A stretch of DNA of 12,546 nucleotides, from the NCBI GenBank assembly GCA_030152505.1, contig JASLJO010000303.1, positions 1 through 12,546 of the forward strand. The letters run 5' to 3'. Position 1 is the first letter of the stretch. Every line of letters starts with the position of its first letter. Source of the DNA: Solirubrobacterales bacterium (lineage in GTDB: Bacteria; Actinomycetota; Thermoleophilia; Solirubrobacterales; 70-9). The position numbers and the translations under genes are program-made. Below, piece after piece: positions 1 to 5,852 of this stretch. The notes beneath the pieces are model-generated. The model was given only the letters and a program-made list of their open reading frames with translations, was not told the origin of the DNA and searched no databases.

Positions 1-30
1 CCAACCTCGCCGTCTCGACGGCGAGGTTGG
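1..30. repeat. Perfect inverted repeat at the left edge
   Basis: The arm CCAACCTCGCCGT (1-13) is followed by the 4-base loop CTCG (14-17) and its exact reverse complement (18-30). It lies within the transporter reading frame. The inner six base pairs (CGCCGT/ACGGCG) could be native coding sequence. The outer seven pairs reach exactly to base 1 and change the predicted residues from what the CDF family would suggest. It may be a foldback artefact at a contig end; a chance hairpin in a GC-rich gene is the alternative. Confidence 0.7.
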
Positions 31-397
31 CCACCACCGAGAGCCCCATCACGGCGATGCCGACCCCCAGCCGTTCGACCTCGGCGCCGGCGACCAGGCG
101 ATGGGTCGCCTCGTAGACGATGATGCCGGCGCCGATCAGGATCAGCATTCCCTCGATCGTCGCCGCCAGGCTCTCGACCTTCTCGTGGCCGTATGGATGC
201 TCGGCGTCGGCGGGCTCGTCGGCCTTGCGCACTGAGATGAAGGCGACGACCGAGGCGACCAGGTCGATCAGCGAATGGACCGCCTCGGTGAGGATCGCGA
301 TCGAGCCGGTGATCGCTCCGGCGGCGAGCTTGATCGCGATCAGGAGCGAGTTGGAGGCGATCGAGAGCGCCGCGGCCTCCCCCTTGGTGCGGATCAT
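1..397 (-). CDS. Cation diffusion facilitator (CDF) metal transporter, N-terminal part
   Basis: This is an inner-membrane exporter of divalent metals such as Zn, Fe or Mn, working as a proton antiporter. Only the first ~132 residues are in the window; the family is usually about 300 or more. The visible part shows TM1 (about residues 10-31), then TM2 with the family signature HSLID at 41-45. Its H-xxx-D pair is the transmembrane metal site in zinc-type members. The loop motif HPYGHEKVE is at 67-75, and two further hydrophobic segments follow. The start ATG (395-397) overlaps the rdgB stop in an ATGA junction, so translation is probably coupled to rdgB. The last few residues (after about 128) look wrong for the family and coincide with the edge inverted repeat. 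The CDF assignment is firm; the metal is not known. Confidence 0.9.
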   Translation of the reverse strand, partial: MIRTKGEAAALSIASNSLLIAIKLAAGAITGSIAILTEAVHSLIDLVASVVAFISVRKADEPADAEHPYGHEKVESLAATIEGMLILIGAGIIVYEATHRLVAGAEVERLGVGIAVMGLSVVANLAVETARL

Positions 398-993
398 GGC
401 TCCGCCGCGCCCGCCCCGTCGGCGCGCAGATGACGAGCCAGCATGCGCGCCGCGCGACCGCGGTGGCTGATCTGGTTCTTCTCCGCCTGGCTTATCTCGG
501 AGTAGGTGCGGTCGTCGCCGGGGCCGGTCGCCTCGGGGACGAAGGCCGGGTCGTAGCCGAAACCGCCCGCGCCGCGCGGCTGCTCGATCAGGTGGCCGTC
601 ACAACGCGCCTCGAAGACCTGCTCGGTGCCGTCGGCTTCGATCAGGGCGAGCGCGCACACGTAGTAGGCGCCGCGCTCCTCACCCGCCGCCGCGACCTCG
701 CGCAACAGCTTCTCCAGGTTCTCCTCATCGCTCGCTCCCTCGCCGCCATAGCGGGCGGAGTAGATCCCGGGACGACCGCCGAGCCCGACCGCGCCGATCC
801 CCGAGTCGTCGGCGATCGTCGGCTGACCCGTCGCCTCATGCACGACTCGCGCCTTGTCGAGGGCGATCCCGGCGAAGCTCTCACCGTCCTCGGGCGGCAT
901 CTCCACTCCCTCCGGCAGCCCCTCCAACTCGACGCCGGGGAGCAGTTCGCGCATCTCGCGCAGCTTGTGCTTATTGCCCGTGGCGAAGATCAA
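394..993 (-). CDS. rdgB: RdgB/HAM1-type dITP/XTP pyrophosphatase
   Basis: It hydrolyses non-canonical purine nucleoside triphosphates (dITP, ITP, XTP) to monophosphate plus pyrophosphate, keeping deaminated bases out of DNA and RNA. At 199 residues it has normal family length. Visible motifs are ATGNKHKLREM at 4-14 (nucleotide-binding N-terminus), ADDSG at 61-65 with the catalytic acidic residue, GGRPGIYSARYGG at 72-84, GFGYDP at 144-149 and AEKNQISHRGRA at 170-181. The start is TTG (991-993). No other start codon gives the MIFATGNK beginning that the family expects, and the start lies 23 bases inside the end of rph. The stop overlaps the transporter ATG. An rph-rdgB pair is a very common bacterial arrangement, which supports both calls. 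Confidence 0.96.
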   Translation of the reverse strand: MIFATGNKHKLREMRELLPGVELEGLPEGVEMPPEDGESFAGIALDKARVVHEATGQPTIADDSGIGAVGLGGRPGIYSARYGGEGASDEENLEKLLREVAAAGEERGAYYVCALALIEADGTEQVFEARCDGHLIEQPRGAGGFGYDPAFVPEATGPGDDRTYSEISQAEKNQISHRGRAARMLARHLRADGAGAAEP

Positions 994-1726
994 TGGGCTC
1001 TGCGGTTCCGGTTACCCGCTCCTGCACCTGGCGCAGCCTCGAGATGCCCATCTCGGCGAGCCCCAGCAGCTCGTCGAGCGAGGCGCGCGAAAGCGGCGTG
1101 CGCTCGGCGGTCGCCTGCACCTCGACCAGGCCACCGTCGCCAGTCATCACCACGTTGGCGTCGACCTCAGCGTTGGAGTCCTCGCCGTAGTCGAGGTCGC
1201 AGAGAGCCCTGCCGCCAACCATGCCGACACTGATCGCCGCCACCGACCCGGTCAGCGGCATCGTCTCGATCCTGTTCGCGTCGAGCAGCTTCTGCAGCGC
1301 CAGGTGCAGGGCCACGTAGCCGCCGGTGATCGCGGCGCAGCGGGTGCCGCCATCGGCCTGCAGCACGTCGCAGTCGACATAGATGCTGCGTTCGCCCAGC
1401 GCCTTGAAGTCGACGACGACCCGCAACGAGCGCCCGATCAGCCGCTGGATCTCCACTCCCCGGCCGTCCTGCTTGCCGCGCGAGACGTCGCGCGCCTTGC
1501 GATCGCCGGTCGAGGCGGGGAGCATCGCGTACTCGGCGGTGACCCAGCCTTTTCCCCGGCCGCCCATCCACTTTGGCACCGACTCGTTGACCGAGGCGGT
1601 GCAGATCACCCGCGTCTTGCCGATCGAGATCAGCGCGGAGCCGTCGGCGGTGGCGACGAAACCGGGGTCGATGTCGACCGGCCGGATGTCGGCCGGCGCC
1701 CTGTCGTAGCTACGCGAGGCAGGCAT
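971..1726 (-). CDS. rph: Ribonuclease PH
   Basis: A phosphorolytic 3'-to-5' exoribonuclease that trims tRNA 3' ends, releasing nucleoside diphosphates; family members form hexameric rings in the cytoplasm. At 251 residues it is full length. Family signatures are intact: RGKGWVTAEYAMLP at 57-70, STGDRKARDVSRGKQDGRG at 72-90, IQRLIGRSLR at 93-102, DCDVLQADGGTR at 118-129 (phosphate binding) and DLDYGEDSNAEVDAN at 177-191 (catalytic acidic residues). The ATG at 1724-1726 gives the expected short N-terminus before IRPV. It begins 12 bases after the PIN toxin stop with no strong Shine-Dalgarno site, and its 3' end overlaps rdgB by 23 bases. It is therefore probably transcribed from upstream, perhaps with the toxin-antitoxin genes. 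Confidence 0.97.
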   Translation of the reverse strand: MPASRSYDRAPADIRPVDIDPGFVATADGSALISIGKTRVICTASVNESVPKWMGGRGKGWVTAEYAMLPASTGDRKARDVSRGKQDGRGVEIQRLIGRSLRVVVDFKALGERSIYVDCDVLQADGGTRCAAITGGYVALHLALQKLLDANRIETMPLTGSVAAISVGMVGGRALCDLDYGEDSNAEVDANVVMTGDGGLVEVQATAERTPLSRASLDELLGLAEMGISRLRQVQERVTGTAEPIDLRHGQ

Positions 1727-1738
1727 CGGGCGAGTCTG

Positions 1739-2152
1739 TCACGGCTCAGGGAGGACGCGCAGCCCGCGCTGATCGAAGTGGGCATCGAAGGCGAAGGCCT
1801 CGCCGCCGCCATGGCGCTCGATCAGGGCGAAGGAGGTCGCGTCGACATAGCTCCAGCGCTTGTCGCCATGGCGCTCGAGGATCTCCCAGGCCTCCTCCTC
1901 GACATCGCGCTCCAGTCGCACCAGCTCGATCGCCTCACCGGCGTGAAAGCGGCGCCCCCACTCGATCGCCTCCCGGCGCCCGACCCGCACCAGCAGCGCG
2001 GTGTAGGTCTCGGCGAAGACGTAGTTCGAGGTGAAGAGCGTGGCGCCCGCGGCGATCAGGCCGGAGAGCGCCGACCGCGCCCGCTCGTGCTCGGCCTCGG
2101 TTTCGTTGCGCAACGCGACGAAGGCGCTGGTATCGACGAATACCGACCTCAT
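1739..2152 (-). CDS. PIN-domain ribonuclease toxin (VapC-like)
   Basis: A 137-residue PIN-domain protein, expected to be a Mg-dependent endoribonuclease toxin held inactive by the antitoxin encoded just upstream. The acidic active-site residues of PIN domains can be placed: D7 in FVDTSAF, E48 in VFAETYTALL, D104 in YVDATSF, and D123/D127 in AFDAHFDQRG. The length is typical. The ATG (2150-2152) overlaps the antitoxin stop as ATGA, the classical toxin-antitoxin junction. The RNA target cannot be told from sequence. The gene is followed after 12 bases by rph. Family membership is strong; toxicity in this host is inference. Confidence 0.92.
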   Translation of the reverse strand: MRSVFVDTSAFVALRNETEAEHERARSALSGLIAAGATLFTSNYVFAETYTALLVRVGRREAIEWGRRFHAGEAIELVRLERDVEEEAWEILERHGDKRWSYVDATSFALIERHGGGEAFAFDAHFDQRGLRVLPEP

Positions 2153-2385
2153 GGGCCGTAGAGATCGCGGTCCAGCGTGGTCACGCTCGTCTTCTCCGCA
2201 CCCCGCCCGGGCGACTCCTCGACCAGGAAGCGCAGCAACGGGTCGGCCGCCGGGTCGGCAAGGCGAGCGCGCTCGGCGTCGATCAGCTCGCGCACCACCG
2301 CGGCGATGCTGCCCGCCTTGCCCCCACGCTGCTGAAGCCAGCGGTACTGACCCTCATCCAGATATAGCTGCGTCCGATGCTTCAT
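2149..2385 (-). CDS. Ribbon-helix-helix antitoxin (VapB-like)
   Basis: A 78-residue protein starting MKHRTQLYLDEGQYRWL, a ribbon-helix-helix opening with the DNA-contacting beta strand at about residues 3-9. A helix pair follows (GSIAAVVRELIDAERARL, about 25-42). The charged C-terminal tail (45-78) would wrap the PIN toxin. ATG at 2383-2385 is chosen because it starts exactly at the strand, and because longer versions run into the pilin terminator region. The stop overlaps the toxin ATG by four bases. An inverted repeat overlapping the start codon fits autorepression by the complex. The exact VapB subfamily is not recognised. Confidence 0.88.
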   Translation of the reverse strand: MKHRTQLYLDEGQYRWLQQRGGKAGSIAAVVRELIDAERARLADPAADPLLRFLVEESPGRGAEKTSVTTLDRDLYGP

Positions 2386-2400
2386 GCTGGAATACAGCAT
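2384..2400. promoter_or_regulatory. Candidate toxin-antitoxin operator (inverted repeat)
   Basis: Perfect six-base arms ATGCTG and CAGCAT flank a five-base spacer, overlapping the antitoxin start codon. With a one-base bulge the arms extend outward (GCTT against AAGC on the minus strand). The position suits an autoregulatory site for the RHH antitoxin, though binding is inferred. Confidence 0.5.
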
Positions 2401-2461
2401 AAGCCCCGCGTCGGTCGCCATCGCCGCCGGCAGTCCAGACGCACCGTTCAGCGGTATTTGG

Positions 2462-2515
2462 GAGGGCGTGGGAAGCGGGGCGGCCCGCAAGGCAAGCCGC
2501 CCCTCCTCCGCCCTC
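2462..2515 (-). terminator. Compound hairpin after the Flp pilin gene
   Basis: An inner perfect 8-bp stem (GGGGCGGC 2477-2484 with GCCGCCCC 2496-2503, 11-base loop) sits inside an outer 7-bp stem (GAGGGCG 2462-2468 with CGCCCTC 2509-2515). The outer stem touches the pilin stop codon. There is no clear U-tract, so it may be a GC-rich terminator or an mRNA 3'-end stabiliser. It insulates the pilin from the downstream toxin-antitoxin genes. Confidence 0.55.
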
Positions 2516-2762
2516 ATTTGAACGCCACCTTGTCGACCGCCTCCTTGATCTTGTCGACGATCACGCCGGCCAAGTCGGTGCCCTGCTTGCCGTTGAAGCC
2601 CTTCATCGCCGCGACCATTCCGACCATCAGCAGCGAGACGAGCAGGATCAGGCCGACGTACTCGACCGTGCCCTGCCCGCGCTCGCCGCCGACCATGGAA
2701 CGGATCGCACGCAGCCGCCACTCGATCGCGGCCTGTGCGTAGCCCAGCAGTGAATAGATCAT
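2514..2762 (-). CDS. Flp/Fap-type pilin precursor
   Basis: An 82-residue class III (Flp) prepilin. The leader (1-29) ends in the processing site ERG|QGTVEY. Gly29 is at -1 and Glu34 at +5, the residues prepilin peptidase and methylation need in this family. A single hydrophobic helix follows (about 35-54, VGLILLVSLLMVGMVAAMKGF) and then a short amphipathic tail ending AFK. The mature pilin would be about 53 residues. ATG at 2760-2762 has a strong Shine-Dalgarno site (AGGAGGG, 6 bases upstream). No tad ATPase, TadB/C platform or prepilin peptidase gene is in the window, so assembly genes must lie elsewhere if they exist. The 29-residue leader is rather long. Confidence 0.88.
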   Translation of the reverse strand: MIYSLLGYAQAAIEWRLRAIRSMVGGERGQGTVEYVGLILLVSLLMVGMVAAMKGFNGKQGTDLAGVIVDKIKEAVDKVAFK

Positions 2763-2912
2763 TCGAAGCCCTCCTTCGGCTCGGGATTTGCCCCGATGCT
2801 GCAAGGCCTCGCGTAACGGATCTAGACGTAAATGGGCCAATTCGGCGGTCGCAATGTCAAATGTCTGTGACAAACGGCCGCCCGCCCCGACTGCGGGTAC
2901 GCTCAGCGGCCG
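2763..2912. other. Divergent intergenic region between pilin and glycosyltransferase
   Basis: A 150-base spacer between divergent starts, with lower GC than its surroundings around 2815-2875. It should hold promoters for both genes. A TTGACA on the minus strand (2855-2860) is a possible -35 for the pilin, but no convincing -10 lies at 16-18 bases from it. No clear promoter for the glycosyltransferase was found. Confidence 0.4.
2764..2778 (-). promoter_or_regulatory. Hairpin holding the pilin Shine-Dalgarno site
   Basis: On the minus strand CGAAG-GAGGG-CTTCG forms a 5-bp stem whose loop and first stem base pairs contain the AGGAGGG ribosome site (2769-2775) of the pilin gene. It could tune translation initiation. 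It is short and may be chance. Confidence 0.3.
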
Positions 2913-3866
2913 ATGCGGGTGCTTGTCGTCACCAACTTCGTGCCGGACGCGGCTGCGCCGCAGCGCGGTCGCTGGGTGCTCGATCAGGTGGACGAGATCC
3001 GACGCCACGGCGTCGAAGCCGACGTCTTCTCCTTCCCCCGGGGCTCGCGCCACTACATACCCGCCGCGCTGCGATTGCGACGGCTGCTGCGGCGAGAGAC
3101 CTTCGACCTCGTCCACGTCCACTACGGGCTCACCGCCTGGTCGGCGCTGCTGGCCGGCGCCCGGCCGCTGGTCGTCACCTTCCATGGCACCGACGTCCGC
3201 CATCCGGTCGTCGGCCCGCTCTCGCGGCGCCTCGCGCCGCGCGCTGACCTGGTCGCGACGGTCTCGCGCGCACTCTTCGGCCCCGAGGACGGCCGACCGG
3301 GGCTCCCCCATGTCCCGGGCTCGGCGGTCCTGCCATGCGGGCCCGACCTGAATCGCTTTCGTCCGCTGCCGCGCGACCGAGCGCGCAGCGAGCTCGGCCT
3401 CGACCCGGACGGCCACTACCTGCTCTTCCCCGCCAATCCCGATCGGGCCGAGAAGCGAGCCGACCACGCCGCCGAACTGGCTCTCGCCTGCGGGGCCAAG
3501 CTGCTGACCGGTGGCTCGATCGAGCCCGAGCGGATGCCGCTCTGGGTCAACGCGGCCAACGCCGTGCTCGTCACCTCCGATTACGAGGGCTTCGGCCTGG
3601 CCTGCGTCGAGGCCCTGGCCTGCAACGTCCCGGTCCTCTCCACCCCGGTCGGGATCGCACCCTTCGCGCTGGCCGGGATCGCCGGAACCCTCTGCGCGCC
3701 GTTCGAGCTGACGCGTTGGCATGACGTCCTGCAAACCCACCTGGCCGGCGCGGATCCCAGAGTCGACGGCGTCGCCCGGGCCGCCTCGCTGTCGGCGGAG
3801 CGGATGGCGGAGCGGACGATCGTTGCCTACCGTGAGGTGCTCGACCGAGATCGACCCACTACGTAA
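2913..3866 (+). CDS. GT4-type (GT-B fold) glycosyltransferase
   Basis: A 317-residue cytoplasmic glycosyltransferase expected to transfer a sugar from a nucleotide sugar to a cell-envelope or metabolite acceptor. The N-terminal Rossmann half opens RVLVVTNFVP and contains the acceptor-side motifs HVHYG (~68-72) and FHGTD (90-94). The C-terminal half has the donor-phosphate residues R178/K181 in NPDRAEKR. The EGFGLACVEAL motif (from Glu225) is the GT4 E-x7-E signature contacting the nucleotide sugar, followed by NVPVLSTPVG. It is shorter than many GT4 enzymes (350-400) but has both halves. ATG 2913 fits the first beta strand, with a weak ribosome site. It ends 14 bases before the coiled-coil gene. 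Substrate and acceptor cannot be inferred. Confidence 0.9.
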   Translation: MRVLVVTNFVPDAAAPQRGRWVLDQVDEIRRHGVEADVFSFPRGSRHYIPAALRLRRLLRRETFDLVHVHYGLTAWSALLAGARPLVVTFHGTDVRHPVVGPLSRRLAPRADLVATVSRALFGPEDGRPGLPHVPGSAVLPCGPDLNRFRPLPRDRARSELGLDPDGHYLLFPANPDRAEKRADHAAELALACGAKLLTGGSIEPERMPLWVNAANAVLVTSDYEGFGLACVEALACNVPVLSTPVGIAPFALAGIAGTLCAPFELTRWHDVLQTHLAGADPRVDGVARAASLSAERMAERTIVAYREVLDRDRPTT

Positions 3867-3880
3867 TAGATTGACCTGCG

Positions 3881-4321
3881 ATGAGTGAACAGAAGCGCGA
3901 CTCCCCCGGGGAAGACCTGGGTGCAAAAGTCGAGGCCGCCGAGCGGCGGCTGCAGGAGGCGACGGCAGCGGCGACAGCCGCCGAAGAGCGGGCTAGTGCG
4001 GAGATGCAAGCGCTCAAAGCCGACCTCGAGAGGCAGCGACAGGAGGGAGCCGCGGCGTTGGAGGCCCTGCGCCGACGGCATGAGGAGGAGGTCGCCCGTG
4101 AGCGCGAGGCGAAGGAGGCCGCGATCGCCGCGGCCGAGCAGCGTCTGAGCGAAATCGAGAAGCAGGCCGACGAGGCCGAGAAACGAGTCGACGAGGCGCG
4201 TCGACAGGCCGGAGAAGCGGAGGGCACAGGCGCCGACGCGGAGGTCAGAGCCCGCGAAGCGGCTGCCTCCTGGCTGCGCGGGCAAGTCGAGGCGATCCGC
4301 CGAGAGGTGGCGGGGAGATAG
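3881..4321 (+). CDS. Small coiled-coil protein of unknown function
   Basis: A 146-residue, highly charged Ala/Glu/Arg-rich protein. From about residue 14 to 115 it is almost unbroken heptad-like sequence (for example AAERRLQEATAAATAAEERA and KEAAIAAAEQRLSEIEKQADEAEKR) with no prolines or glycines of note, so a long dimeric coiled coil is expected. A short Gly-containing break near 112-118 separates a C-terminal helix ending in EVAGR. There is no signal peptide or membrane segment. It starts 14 bases after the glycosyltransferase, and its TAG stop abuts the nadB reading frame. Co-transcription with both is likely. The family is not recognised; low-complexity helices match many unrelated proteins, so the role is unknown. 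Confidence 0.75.
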   Translation: MSEQKRDSPGEDLGAKVEAAERRLQEATAAATAAEERASAEMQALKADLERQRQEGAAALEALRRRHEEEVAREREAKEAAIAAAEQRLSEIEKQADEAEKRVDEARRQAGEAEGTGADAEVRAREAAASWLRGQVEAIRREVAGR

Positions 4322-5763
4322 CGGCAGGGAGCGAGTGCGACGTCGCCGTCGTCGGTGGCGGAGCGGCTGGACTCTGGACGGCGCTGCGCGCGGCGGAGCA
4401 GGGCGCGGCGGTCTGCGTGATCTCGCGCACGCCGCTCTCCCAGAGCGCCAGCTTCTGGGCCCAGGGCGGCCTTGCGGCCGCGCTCGAGCCAGGCGATTCA
4501 CCGGCCCGGCACGCCGCCGACACGATCGCCGCCGGCCGTGGGCTTTGCCGCCCTTCGGCCGTGCAGGTTCTGGTCGAGGAGGCGCCGCGGGCGGTACGGG
4601 AACTGCGCGAGCGGGGAGTCTCGTTCGACCTCGATCCGAGCGGAGAGCTGGCGCTCGGGCTGGAGGGAGGGCACACCCGCCGTCGCATAGTCCACGCCGA
4701 CGGCAGTCAGACCGGCAAGGAGATCACCGGGAAGCTGGCGACGATGGTCGCCGCCGAGCCGCGGATCGCCGTGCGCGAGCACACTTCGGCGGTGGCCCTG
4801 TGGAGCGACGGCGAGCGCTGCCACGGCCTGCTTACCGACGGCGAGCCGATCGCCGCGGCAGCGACGGTGCTCGCCACCGGCGGCGCCGCGGCTCTTTGGC
4901 GGCGCACCAGCAACCCGCGTGGAGCGATCGGCGCCGGTGCGGTGATGGCCGCGGCCGCCGGTGCGAATCTGGCCGATCTCGAGTTCTGCCAGTTCCACCC
5001 CACCGCGCTCGACCTGCCGGGCACCCGCTTCGATGGAATGCTGATCACCGAGGCGGTGCGCGGCGAGGGCGCGACCCTGATCGACGCCTCGGGTCGGCGA
5101 TTCACCGACGAGCTCGCCCCCCGCGACGCGGTCACCGCGGCGATCCTCGACCGGACCCGGGCCGACGGGGGGGCCGGTGTTCGTCTCGACCTGCGCGAGA
5201 TCGACCGGGAGCGCTTCCCCGGCATCGTCGCGTCGCTGCGCGAGGCGGGCCTCGACCCCGACGCGGAGCCGATCCCCGTCGCCCCCGCCGCCCACTACAC
5301 GATGGGCGGGATCGGGGTGGACCTCGACGGCCGCTCCTCCCTGCCGGGGCTGTTTGCGGTCGGCGAGTGTTCGTGCACCGGCCTGCACGGCGCCAACCGC
5401 CTCGCCTCCAACTCGCTCAGCGAGTGCTTTGTCTTCGGCGGCCGCGCGGCCCGCGCCGCCCTGGCAGAGGAGTCGGCGAACGAACGGCCAACGCCCGGCG
5501 AGTGGCGTTTCGAGCCGCCGACCGAAGCGACCCGCAACGCGGTCTGGCGGCTCGCTGGGCCGCTGCGGGACCCCGGGCAACTGCGGGAGCTGCGCGCCGA
5601 TCCGTATCTCCTCGCCGCGGCGATCGCCACCTGCGCGCTGGAGCGGGAGGAGTCCCGTGGCGGCCATCTGCGCGCCGACCGCCCCGCGATCGACCCCAGG
5701 CTCGACGGCATCCACATCGTCTTTGGCCCGGATGGCGAGACCCGACGGGAGGAGTGGCGCTAA
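4318..5763 (+). CDS. nadB: L-aspartate oxidase (quinolinate synthase subunit B)
   Basis: The FAD enzyme that oxidises L-aspartate to iminoaspartate, the first step of de novo NAD synthesis. The FAD-binding strand DVAVVGGGAAGL begins at 4339. Next come SASFWAQGGLAA (~43-54), HAADTIAAGRG, FCQFHPTAL (His227), RGEGA (248-252), ELAPRD (Arg269), HYTMGG (His326) and HGANRLASNSLSE (Arg361). By family knowledge these four residues correspond to E. coli His244, Arg290, His351 and Arg386. The C-terminal helical domain ends GGHLRADRP. The first canonical start, GTG 4417, would delete the dinucleotide-binding motif, so the gene must start earlier. No ATG/GTG/TTG exists in frame there. ATA 4318, overlapping the upstream TAG stop and 7 bases after AGGTGG, is my working start (481 residues). 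No nadA or nadC is in view. Confidence 0.93.
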   Translation: MAAGSECDVAVVGGGAAGLWTALRAAEQGAAVCVISRTPLSQSASFWAQGGLAAALEPGDSPARHAADTIAAGRGLCRPSAVQVLVEEAPRAVRELRERGVSFDLDPSGELALGLEGGHTRRRIVHADGSQTGKEITGKLATMVAAEPRIAVREHTSAVALWSDGERCHGLLTDGEPIAAAATVLATGGAAALWRRTSNPRGAIGAGAVMAAAAGANLADLEFCQFHPTALDLPGTRFDGMLITEAVRGEGATLIDASGRRFTDELAPRDAVTAAILDRTRADGGAGVRLDLREIDRERFPGIVASLREAGLDPDAEPIPVAPAAHYTMGGIGVDLDGRSSLPGLFAVGECSCTGLHGANRLASNSLSECFVFGGRAARAALAEESANERPTPGEWRFEPPTEATRNAVWRLAGPLRDPGQLRELRADPYLLAAAIATCALEREESRGGHLRADRPAIDPRLDGIHIVFGPDGETRREEWR

Positions 5764-5786
5764 ACCGTCCGCACCGCCTCCCAGAC

Positions 5787-5833
5787 GCGCGGTAGAGATT
5801 TGAACCGCTATCCGGATCAAACCTCTACCGCGC
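5787..5833. terminator. Long hairpin between nadB and the hydantoinase gene
   Basis: Seventeen-base arms (5787-5803 and 5817-5833) pair with one mismatch, and the stem continues for three more pairs to a 5-base loop (5808-5812). It lies 23 bases after the nadB stop and 19 bases before the next ATG. No U-tract follows. It could end nadB transcription, act in the leader of the downstream gene, or be a protein operator. Its core recurs at 12413-12435. Confidence 0.65.
5799..5821. repeat. 23-base interrupted palindrome, copy 1
   Basis: The core reads TTTGAACCG-CTATC-CGGATCAAA. It is 20/23 identical to the reverse complement of 12413-12435. Both copies approach the perfect palindrome TTTGATCCG-N5-CGGATCAAA with one mismatch each. 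The role is unknown; candidates are a dispersed terminator family, a REP-like element or an operator. Confidence 0.6.
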
Positions 5834-5852
5834 TCGATAGCGTCGAGGCAGG

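Noticed and set aside
854..2161. Long rightward reading frame of 435 codons opposite rph, rdgB and the PIN toxin
   Set aside because: It is antisense to three genes with intact family motifs, and its translation has no recognisable domain. Long antisense frames are expected in very GC-rich DNA.
2763..3926. Leftward upstream extension of the pilin frame opposite the glycosyltransferase
   Set aside because: Only the last 82 codons (2514-2762) match a pilin and have a Shine-Dalgarno site. The upstream part is antisense to a clear GT4 enzyme.
4498..5820. Leftward 440-codon frame opposite nadB
   Set aside because: All conserved residues are on the nadB strand; the opposite frame is Arg/Gly/Ala-rich without motifs.
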